Notes under the pieces: generated by a model
The model's input: only the letters and a program-made list of their open reading frames with translations
Database searches by the model: none
Told to the model about the DNA's origin: nothing
In this document: positions 24,332-30,550 of the stretch, piece by piece
Position numbering within the stretch: the stretch's first letter is position 1
Layout of the letters: each line of letters begins with the position of its first letter
Made by a program: the position numbers and the translations under genes
Source of the DNA: Betaproteobacteria bacterium
GTDB lineage: Bacteria; Pseudomonadota; Gammaproteobacteria; Burkholderiales; SHXO01
Reading direction: 5' to 3'
DNA length: 38,812 bases
NCBI GenBank assembly: GCA_025356655.1
Contig: JANXRW010000116.1
Location: forward strand, 1-38,812

Positions 24332-25000
24332 CTACAGCATGGGCACCAGTTGCGCCAGTTGCTCCGGGTAGCGCCGACGCATGAACCGGATGCGCTCGGC
24401 CTTCACCTCGGCCGTGCAGTTCCAGCACTCCAGGGAATCCGGCGCCTCCGGGTACTGCTCGGGCAGCGGGAGCCCGTGCGCCTCGAGGTACTCATAGACC
24501 TGCGCATCCGACCATCCCCACAGCGGCGCTAGCACCTCGGCCGCTGGCCCGAATGAAGCCATGGTGTTGTCGGCCCGCCGCTGGCCGTGGATCAGCGGGG
24601 TGATGCGCTCGCGTCGCAGGTATTCGAGCATGGGGGCGCCTCGAAGTGTGGCGCAGCAGGATACCCAGTCGCTCAGCATCACACGTCCGCGCGGCCCTAC
24701 ATCCATCAACTGCCCTGCCGGTGTGTTCGCCACATGGACAATGCGCGCCGGCAGGCCTGCAGCCTGGAATCGCGCCGCCTGGTCGTATGGCACCTCGGCA
24801 AGGTGCCAGTCCTTCCCGAAGGCACGCACGACGTCCGCCATGTGCGGGAACATGGCCCCGGTGTTGACCCATAGCAGCGTCAGCCGGTCGCGGTACGGGC
24901 GCAGCATGTGCTCGAGTACCACGGACTCCTTGCCGCCGCTGAAGAACAGGGCGCCGCGTCCGTGGCGCTCCAGGGCTTCCACCACAGCATGCGGGCTCAT
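24332..25000 (-). CDS. PAPS-reductase-family (PP-loop) protein, phage/island type
   Basis: The 222-residue protein has the PP-loop ATP-pyrophosphatase motif ALFFSGGKESVVLEHML (SGGKxS), an LLWVNTGAMFPHM strand, and in the C-terminal half SCCATLRG, HGQRRADN and ECWNCTAE. The pairs CC and CxxC resemble the Fe-S cysteines of APS-type reductases. Homologues of this short form are common in phages and integrative elements and in DND/phosphorothioation-like contexts; it is shorter than cysH and lacks the classical ECGxH tail. It starts in a 4-bp overlap with the upstream coiled-coil gene, so they are coupled. Function in the element is unknown. Confidence 0.85.
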   Translation of the reverse strand: MSPHAVVEALERHGRGALFFSGGKESVVLEHMLRPYRDRLTLLWVNTGAMFPHMADVVRAFGKDWHLAEVPYDQAARFQAAGLPARIVHVANTPAGQLMDVGPRGRVMLSDWVSCCATLRGAPMLEYLRRERITPLIHGQRRADNTMASFGPAAEVLAPLWGWSDAQVYEYLEAHGLPLPEQYPEAPDSLECWNCTAEVKAERIRFMRRRYPEQLAQLVPML

Positions 25001-25524
25001 TCCTCAATCCCTCCTTGCAGGCGCTCCAACTGTGCGACGGGCTGCGCAGCCGCGAGGATCTCCTGCAGGCCCGGGTCCGCCTTCGCCCTGGCGATCGACA
25101 GTGCATGCTCGGCTGCCGCAACGCGCGCGCCAGTGTCCACAGGAGCAGTCCGCACCTCGGCGCGAAGGATGGCGCAATGCAGGCGCGCGGCCATCTCGTT
25201 CAGTTCGTCCATGGCGCCCCCTGTGAAGTCCATGCCCCGGTGCTCGCGCTGGGCTTTCTGCTGCCAGAGAAAGAACATCCACAGGTCGGAGAAGTGGTCC
25301 GCCCGCAGCGCCTGGAATTCTTCCGTCGATAGTCGGGGCGAATTTGCCGCCCGCTGCTCGGCATCCTTCTGCTGCCGTACCATGAACTCCGCCACCTTGA
25401 CGGCCCCATCCCTCGCTTTCCGCTCCTCGGCCTCGGCCTCGGCGCGATAGAGCGCCAGGTCTTCAGTGGGGCGGCTCACGTACACGGTGCTCGGCCCGCT
25501 GGCCCGCTCCCGCGTCAGCTTCAC
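24997..25524 (-). CDS. Element-encoded coiled-coil protein of unknown function
   Basis: The 175-residue protein is rich in Ala, Glu and Arg with long predicted helices (about residues 20-65 and 105-170). A conserved-looking centre reads DHFSDLWMFFLWQQKAQREH. No family is recognised. It overlaps the PAPS-reductase-family gene by 4 bp (ATGA), so the products may work together. The GTG at 25524 has no strong ribosome binding site. The same frame is open upstream to about 25640 with sensible sequence (PLPREPGARKPVHIFRDSRG), so the true start may be further upstream or lost. Confidence 0.55.
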   Translation of the reverse strand: MKLTRERASGPSTVYVSRPTEDLALYRAEAEAEERKARDGAVKVAEFMVRQQKDAEQRAANSPRLSTEEFQALRADHFSDLWMFFLWQQKAQREHRGMDFTGGAMDELNEMAARLHCAILRAEVRTAPVDTGARVAAAEHALSIARAKADPGLQEILAAAQPVAQLERLQGGIEE

Positions 25525-25691
25525 GCGCCGGCCCCGCGAGTCCCGGAAGATATGTACCGGCTTCCGAGCGCCAGGCTCGCGCGGCAGCGGCTGCCCGTCA
25601 GCGATGCCCGAAGCACGGACCGCGGCTTCGCGTCCGCTTTAATACTCGCAGGAATCGTACTGCTCAAAGAGCCTAAGGCCCGGGCAGCTGA
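25525..25691. other. Open upstream extension of the coiled-coil gene
   Basis: On the minus strand the coiled-coil gene's frame stays open from 25524 back to an in-frame TAA near 25638. No start codon with a ribosome binding site is seen, though the composition looks coding. It may be the N-terminal part of the gene with its start destroyed. Confidence 0.3.
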
Positions 25692-25757
25692 TCATCGGGG
25701 GGAATGGCAGTGTTCCAGAGAGCGCCGCCGCGAAGCGTTACCATTGCGCGCAGCCAT
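25692..25757 (-). CDS. Very short ORF with strong ribosome binding site
   Basis: ATG at 25757 is preceded by AAGGAGGT 7 nt upstream, the best ribosome binding site in this region. The frame starts MAARNGNAS and stops after 21 codons. The opening residues resemble the N-termini of phage terminase-small-subunit-like proteins, and other frames remain open downstream, so it may be the start of a longer phage gene broken by a frameshift. Confidence 0.3.
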   Translation of the reverse strand: MAARNGNASRRRSLEHCHSPR

Positions 25758-25859
25758 AGTGCAACCTCCTTGGTAGGTTGTGCTGTGGTCAGGGACGCGG
25801 CCGGGTGCCTCCGGCCTGCGTCCCGCCTTCCCGGTGAACCGCACCGGGTACGGTGAACC

Positions 25860-26027
25860 CTAATGCGTGGTCTGTTCGATGTCGTCGGCCTCCGGAGTTG
25901 CGGTGTATCCAACCTCGCCGCTTACCCGCTGGTCGATCGCCGACAAGCGCGGATGGCAGTACGGCGTCGCCTTCGCCGCGATCGCACAGGCACCGTCGCG
26001 GTCGCCCGTCTCCCACAGTTCTCGCAT
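25860..26027 (-). pseudogene. Fragment of a phage terminase-small-subunit-like protein
   Basis: The last 55 codons read MRELWETGDRDGACAIAAKA, then TPYCHPRLSAIDQRVSGEVG. The segment AAKxxxPYxHPRLxAI is a recurring C-terminal motif in small phage proteins linked to terminases. The N-terminal part of that family is not recognisable upstream in any frame, so this is probably a remnant. The stop is TAG at 25860. Confidence 0.35.
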
Positions 26028-26161
26028 GCGGGTGTTGGGGCTCACTTTATTCCACTGCTTCCGTCGCACGGTAATCCGCGACTGCCGGCGAGCGTGGTCG
26101 CGGATTGCGGCCCCGAGTGGGGCAATGTGAGACGGGGGAGTAGAGCGAGACTGGGGGTCGC

Positions 26162-26375
26162 TCAGAACAGCGTGAGCTGATCGAAGTGCGGGGCCGGTGG
26201 GCGGTGGTTGAGGCCAGCGGCGGTGCGGATGGCCTCGAGCATGGCCTGTGGGGCGAGGCGCACGCGCAGGTTCAACTGTTGCTCCGATTGCGCGGCGCAC
26301 GCAGCAACTGCTCGACATCTCCCAGTAGGGCCCGGGCTTCCTTCCCAAGCTCCGCTTCGTGGCTTTCAGATTCAT
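26162..26375 (-). pseudogene. Small element gene downstream of integrase, twice frameshifted
   Basis: The ATG at 26375 overlaps the integrase stop (ATGA), so it is coupled to it. Three frames in turn look coding: MNLKATKRSLG, then KEARALLGDVEQLLRA, then EQQLNLRVRLAPQAMLEAIR and LNHRPPAPHFDQLTLF, stop at 26162. Joined, they would give a protein of about 72 residues. No family is recognised. Two single-base shifts are needed, so the gene is probably dead, like much of the element. Confidence 0.45.
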
Positions 26376-27591
26376 GCCTTCCCCCGCAGCGGAATGACCA
26401 CGGCGCCGGCCCGCAGGGTGTCCAGATGATCCGCCCAGGCCTGCATCATCTTGAGGCGCTCCGGCAGGTATTCGGCATAGTTGTAGGCGGCGCTCACCCG
26501 GTTGCGCTCGGCGTGGGCCAGTTGGCGCTCGATCACGGCATGCGGGTAGCCGAGTTCGTGTAGCAGCGTGGACGCCAGGGAGCGGAAGCCGTGGCCCGTC
26601 ATCTCATCGCTGCTGTAGCCCAGCCGCCGCAGGGCGGCATTGACGGTGTTCTCGCTCATGGGCCGCCCGGTGGTGCGTTCGCTGGGGAACAGGTAGCGGC
26701 CGGCGCCGGTGCAGGGCTTCAGTTCCTGCAGGACGGCTATCGCCTGCCGGGACAGCGGCACCAGGTGCTGCTCGCGCATCTTCATCTTCGGGCCAGGGAT
26801 GCGCCACTGGGCCTGCTCCAGGTCGATCTCCGCCCATTCGGCGTGCCGCAATTCCTCCGGGCGCACGAACAGGAGCGGTGCCAGACGTAGTGCGCAGCGC
26901 GTCGCAAACTGGCCCACGAAGCCGTCTATCGCACGCAGCAGGCCGCCCACTGCCCTGGGCTCCGTCAGCGCCGCGTGGTGGCGCACCTTCACCGGAGCCA
27001 GTAGGTCGCGCAGTTCCAGATCCCGGGCCGGATTCCGCGTGCACAGCCCGTGCACTATCCCGTGGCTAAAGATCCGGCCGCACAGCTTATGGACGCGCCA
27101 GGCGATGCCCACAGTGCCGCGCTGCTCAACGCGCTTGATGACCTGCACCAAGTCCGGCGCCGTCAGCTCGCCGATCGGGCGAGCGCCGATCCACGGGAAC
27201 ACGTCCACCCCGAGGAAGCGCAGGTGCTTCTTCCGCGTGGTGTCCGCGCGGGTTTGGGTCACACCCTCATGCCATCGGCGGGCCACTGCCTCGAAAGTGC
27301 CGTCCCCCGATACCCGCGCCATCTCCTTTTCGCTCGCTGCTTTTCTGCAGAAGGATCACGCCCGGCCTCCAGTTCCTGCCGGGCCTCTCCCGCACGCTGG
27401 CGGGCCTGTGGCACGCGAACGGCCGGGTAGGCGCCCAGGGCCAGCATCTTCTCCTTCCCTCGGAAGCGGTAACGCAGGCGCCAGTGCTTGCCCCCTACCG
27501 GGGTAACCTCGAGGTGCAGGCCGTTGCCGTCGGCAAGACCGTACAGCTTGGTCCGGGCCTTTGCGCCCTGAATCTGCTTGTCCGTGAGCAT
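26372..27591 (-). pseudogene. int: P4-type tyrosine recombinase (integrase), one frameshift
   Basis: Two overlapping frames encode the parts of one protein of about 405 residues. The first (27591 to about 27345) is an Arm-type DUF4102 DNA-binding domain: MLTDKQIQGAKARTKLYGLA, HLEVTPVGGKHWRLRYRF. The second contains a core-binding domain and a catalytic domain with FVRPEELRHAEW (Arg I), HGFRSLASTLLHELG (HxxR) and AERNRVSAAYNYAEYLPERL (Tyr). They would join if one A were added to the AAAA run near 27345-27350. The ATG at 27591 has GGAGGT 5 nt upstream. The gene lies 186 bp from the 3' end of tRNA-Leu, as expected for a P4-like integrase at its attachment site. Sequence error is possible. Confidence 0.88.
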
Positions 27592-27606
27592 GACTCACCT
27601 CCGCGC

Positions 27607-27682
27607 GGGTAGATTCCTGGCGCGGAGGAGGTGCGGCGGTACTCTATCCGTAGAATCTACCCAAGATGAGGGTAGATTCTAC
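27607..27682 (-). promoter_or_regulatory. Inverted-repeat operator upstream of integrase
   Basis: A perfect 13-bp inverted repeat, GTAGAATCTACCC (27650-27662) and GGGTAGATTCTAC (27670-27682), is separated by 7 nt. A third half-site, GGGTAGATTC (27607-27616), lies directly next to the integrase ribosome binding site. Three copies of one half-site in the integrase leader suggest binding by a dimeric regulator, an excisionase or the integrase itself. No candidate regulator gene is visible in the element. Confidence 0.5.
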
Positions 27683-27691
27683 TGCTTTGCA

Positions 27692-27762
27692 TTGGACTGT
27701 ACCGGACCATTGGATTGGACTTTTTCCCTGTAATCACGGGCGTTGCAGACTTTCTTGGACTG
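27692..27762. repeat. Three direct TTGGACT repeats between integrase and tRNA
   Basis: TTGGACTG (27692-27699), TTGGACTT (27715-27722) and TTGGACTG (27755-27762) recur as direct repeats in the 100 bp next to the tRNA 3' end. This is where arm-type or core-type integrase sites lie in P4-like elements, so they probably belong to the attachment site. The spacing is 23 and 40 bp. Confidence 0.4.
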
Positions 27763-27777
27763 CTTTGGATGGCTTCA

Positions 27778-28076
27778 TGGTCCCAGGGACCGGAATCGAA
27801 CCGGCAAGCCGTTTAAAGCGGCGGATTTTCTTACCCGCTACAGCTTTCGCTGCCGTGCTGGGCACGTTTGGGGTCTGGACTATACCTTCACCCGTTCTGG
27901 GTGGCAGCCGTCTAGTCTCTACACCTGTCCCCGGGGGGAATCCGGGGCCTTGGCTCGGGATTGCCATGCGCTGATGGCGAAGGGTTCCCCGAATTTGACT
28001 GCATTCACGCACGCCCTTCCGAACGTGGTGCTCAATGCTTAAAGTCCGCTGTGTTTACCAATTTCACCACCCTGGG
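27778..28076 (-). tRNA. leuZ-like: tRNA-Leu(UAA) gene split by a group I intron
   Basis: Exon 1 (28076-28042) reads acceptor CCCAGGG, D arm GTGAAATTGGTAAACAC, anticodon stem GCGGA and CTT. Exon 2 (27829-27778) resumes AAAATCCGC, a long variable arm, T arm GCCGGTTCGATTCCGGT, acceptor CCCTGGG, discriminator A and encoded CCA. Acceptor pairing is perfect over 7 bp. Spliced, the anticodon loop is CTTAAAA, giving anticodon UAA, a class II leucine tRNA. The intron lies between anticodon bases 34 and 35, the classical site in tRNA-Leu(UAA) genes. Ordinary tRNA finders can miss it. The 3' end is the probable integration site of the element to its left; the tRNA itself appears intact. Confidence 0.93.
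27830..28041 (-). ncRNA. Group I self-splicing intron (IC3-like, Azoarcus type) in tRNA-Leu
   Basis: The 212-nt insert carries the conserved core of bacterial tRNA group I introns: GTCAAATTCGG (27999-27989), the P3/P7 block GGTGTAGAGACTAGACGGC (27925-27907), the P7 3' strand in GAAGGTATAGTCC (27889-27877), and a GAAA tetraloop hairpin CAGC-GAAA-GCTG (27852-27841) near the end. These closely parallel the Azoarcus tRNA-Ile intron. The 5' splice site follows a U that can pair with G in an internal guide (GAG near 28033), and the intron ends in G, as group I introns require. There is no room for a homing endonuclease. It should splice autocatalytically with guanosine. Confidence 0.92.
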
Positions 28077-28087
28077 ATCCACGCGGA

Positions 28088-28504
28088 TTATGCCTCAAGG
28101 CCCGCGCCTGCGCCCGGGGTTTCGATGAGTTGGTGCGCGAGGAGAGCGGCCAGACTGATGTATTCCAGCGCGCGCGAGTGAGTGGCCGCCAGGACGACCG
28201 GAGGGGCTACCCCAGCCTGCGCGGCCTCCACCCAGCGTAGCGCGCAAAGGCACCAGCGGTCGCCCTCCCGGAGCCCCGGAAAAGACATCTCAGGGTGGGG
28301 GGTGATGAGATCGTTGCCCCTGGACCGGGAGAATTGCAGGAAGTCATTGGTCATGACGGCGCACATCACGTGCGTGCCCCGGTCTTCCTCGGCAATTCGG
28401 CAGTAGCCGTCGCGGAAATAGCCCGTGGCTGGATCCGCGCAGCAGGACTCCAGTGGCGTCCCCAGTACGTTCAGTGCGAAGAACTGTCGATGTGCAGCTT
28501 GCAT
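28088..28504 (-). CDS. DUF2237 family protein
   Basis: The 138-residue protein is a full-length DUF2237: LNVLGTPLESCCADPATGYF, then RDGYCRIAEEDRGTHVMCAV, MTNDFLQFSRSRGNDL, and FPGLREGDRWCLCALRWVEA. Cysteines in SCCADP, DGYC and WCLC are conserved. The family is small, cytoplasmic and of unknown function, sometimes fused to other domains. It follows the ThDP enzyme gene by 42 nt on the same strand, so they may share a transcript. It ends 11 bp before the tRNA-Leu 5' end. Confidence 0.92.
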   Translation of the reverse strand: MQAAHRQFFALNVLGTPLESCCADPATGYFRDGYCRIAEEDRGTHVMCAVMTNDFLQFSRSRGNDLITPHPEMSFPGLREGDRWCLCALRWVEAAQAGVAPPVVLAATHSRALEYISLAALLAHQLIETPGAGAGLEA

Positions 28505-28546
28505 GGTAGGTGCCTCCGCGTGAATCTTGCTGCCGGGTCGGGCCGC

Positions 28547-30253
28547 TCACCCCAGGACCTGTCCGGAGACGAGCACCAGCGCAACGTCCACCACCGCACT
28601 ATTGCCCGCTCGGACTGCGGCGATCGCCTGGGCGAGGGTTGCCTGCAATTGCGTGCGCTCGTTTACGTGGAATGCCACGGCGCCGCCCGCAGCCTCGGCG
28701 ATGGCGGCGAGTCGGGGCTGCGCGCCTATGGTGACCCAGTAGGTGTCGTTGTGCCGGGCCCTGCCCTCGGGATGGACCCCGAGCGTGGAGAGCTTGGGCG
28801 AGTGCCAGCCGCCGTTGTTGTAAATGATGGTGAGTTGCGCCACGCCATAGGCGCGCCCAACCCAATAGGCGCTGCTCGGCAAGCCGAAAAGATAGCAGCT
28901 GTCGCCCACCAGGCTGATGACCTCCGCGTCGGGCTGCGCCAGCTTCGCCCCCAACGCGGCATTGATTCCCCAACCTAAGCCGCTGCCCCCGCTGGCGTAG
29001 AAGCTACCCGGCCGGGAGAGGCGCAGTACGCCGGGTATGATTTCCGTGCCCGAGGGCTCCTCGCACAGGACCACCGTGCCGGGGGTGACCAGTTCGCGCA
29101 CCGCCTGCGTGAGTTCTTCGGTCGTTATGGCGCCCCCTGCCCTGGGCACTTGGCGAGATTGCCTCGCGCGTGCCTGGGCGATCCATTGGCAGCGCTGATC
29201 CCTGCCGGGCACGGGCTCGTCTCCTAGGGCCGTGAGCAGTTGTTGCAAGACCTTGCGGCTGTCGGCCGCGCAGCTGCACTGGGCGGGGAAGTGCCAATAG
29301 CCCAGCCCCTGTTTGAGCGGGTCGGCGTCCACCTGGAAGATGATTGCTCCGCTCGCCGGGGACACCGTTTGCGGCATCCAGGGCACATCCACATCCATGA
29401 GGATGATGAGATCGGCCTCTGGCACCAGGGTGTTGCGTCGATAGCCCACATGATTGGGCTGATCGCCGGGGAAGTTTAGGTACTGCGGGCTGGGCTCACC
29501 CACGGCAATTCCCACGCGGCTGGAGAGTTGGGCGAGCAACTCAACCGCCGCCGGCTGCCGGCCCAGGTAGCTGCTGATCAGCAGTGCGCGGCGTGAACCG
29601 CGAAGCGCCTCGACCAGTGCTTCCACCATCTCCGCGGGCATCGCCCCGGGCGTGGGCGATGCCCAGTGCGCCGGCGTGGCCTGATGGTCACGCCCGGGGG
29701 CATCCCAGACTTCGCGCGCGGCGGTGAGGTAAACCGGGCCCTCGGGCATGGTGGTGGCGAAGCGCAGCGCTCGCAGCAGCACGGAATCGACCATCTCGGC
29801 GGCCCGCAGCTCGTAGGTCCATTTCATGTACTGGGACAGAATATCGCTTTGCCGCTGAGCGTCTTGAGTCCAGTGGATGAATTCGTTGCGAGCGCCGGTG
29901 CGCTCCCCGCGGTCTGTCACCGGCGACAGTCCCGCGACGATGATGGCCGGGATGCGCCCCCGCGCTGCATTGGGCACGCTGCAACCCAGGTTCTGCGTCC
30001 CCACCTCCACGTGGACTAGCACCAACTGCGCTCGTCGCGTGATCATCGCGTAGCCGTGAAGCGCACTGAGCGCCGTCATCTCGTTAGGGCACACGATCAC
30101 CCGCGGAATGGGGCCGCCTTGCTCGCTCAGGCCAGCGAAGGCCTCGATAAAGGTCGGGTGGTCGCTGCCCAGGTTCGTGAACACGTGGGTGACGCCCATC
30201 TGGGCGCGAAGCCGCAGCAGCAAATTCGCGGCCGTGGCCGCCTTGCAATCCAT
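28547..30253 (-). CDS. Thiamine-diphosphate-dependent enzyme (acetolactate synthase-like)
   Basis: The 568-residue protein has the three ThDP-enzyme domains. The Pyr domain holds the catalytic Glu in VIVCPNEMTALSALHGYA, a middle domain lies around residues 200-330, and the PP domain binds Mg-ThDP through LVGDSCYLFGLPSSAYWVGR with a following IIYNNGGW. The classical GDG is GDS here, and the NN pair has the correct spacing. This is the pattern of acetolactate synthase-like decarboxylases/carboligases rather than of true AHAS, because no FAD-binding signature is evident. Substrate is unknown. The ATG at 30253 is the first gene of a possible two-gene operon with DUF2237. A divergent region and a DHA2 exporter lie upstream. 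Confidence 0.9.
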   Translation of the reverse strand: MDCKAATAANLLLRLRAQMGVTHVFTNLGSDHPTFIEAFAGLSEQGGPIPRVIVCPNEMTALSALHGYAMITRRAQLVLVHVEVGTQNLGCSVPNAARGRIPAIIVAGLSPVTDRGERTGARNEFIHWTQDAQRQSDILSQYMKWTYELRAAEMVDSVLLRALRFATTMPEGPVYLTAAREVWDAPGRDHQATPAHWASPTPGAMPAEMVEALVEALRGSRRALLISSYLGRQPAAVELLAQLSSRVGIAVGEPSPQYLNFPGDQPNHVGYRRNTLVPEADLIILMDVDVPWMPQTVSPASGAIIFQVDADPLKQGLGYWHFPAQCSCAADSRKVLQQLLTALGDEPVPGRDQRCQWIAQARARQSRQVPRAGGAITTEELTQAVRELVTPGTVVLCEEPSGTEIIPGVLRLSRPGSFYASGGSGLGWGINAALGAKLAQPDAEVISLVGDSCYLFGLPSSAYWVGRAYGVAQLTIIYNNGGWHSPKLSTLGVHPEGRARHNDTYWVTIGAQPRLAAIAEAAGGAVAFHVNERTQLQATLAQAIAAVRAGNSAVVDVALVLVSGQVLG

Positions 30254-30383
30254 CGCGTTGGCGTCGCCTCCCTTGTCGCGTCACCGACCAACCGTGGCTT
30301 CCGCGGCCAGCGTCCGCAACGCTAGCACATCCCGCGTACCGATCTAACGAAGCACGGGAGGCTACACTATGCGCTACCGGGGC

Positions 30384-30408
30384 GGGCAGGACTGCCCCCC
30401 TTTTTTTT
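30384..30408 (+). terminator. Intrinsic terminator-like hairpin in the DHA2 leader
   Basis: GGGCA-GGAC-TGCCC is followed by CCC and eight T (30401-30408). It lies on the plus strand with no plus-strand gene upstream to terminate, about 150 nt ahead of the exporter gene. It may end transcription early in the exporter's own leader, or stop antisense reading into the divergent gene. No riboswitch class was recognised. Confidence 0.5.
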
Positions 30409-30550
30409 CTGGTCTGGAGTATGTCTCATCGACGATCCTGCAAACACCACCAAGCCCCGCAAGCCTGACGGCGGCGTCGAAACCGCGGCCGCCACCGCAG
30501 CCACGGCACCGGCGGCACCGGCGGCACCGGCGGCATTCTCGCGCCTGTTC

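Noticed and set aside
24332-25000. Chromosomal cysH (assimilatory sulfate reduction)
   Set aside because: The protein is shorter, lacks the ECGxH-type tail, and lies in a phage-like context with no other sulfate genes.
23440-26160. Left attachment site of the island (copy of the tRNA-Leu 3' end)
   Set aside because: I searched for the T-arm and CCCTGGGACCA on both strands between argD and the integrase and found none.
30254-30420. Riboswitch in the DHA2 leader
   Set aside because: There is a terminator hairpin but no conserved aptamer sequence I can recognise; only attenuation by unknown means is kept as a finding.
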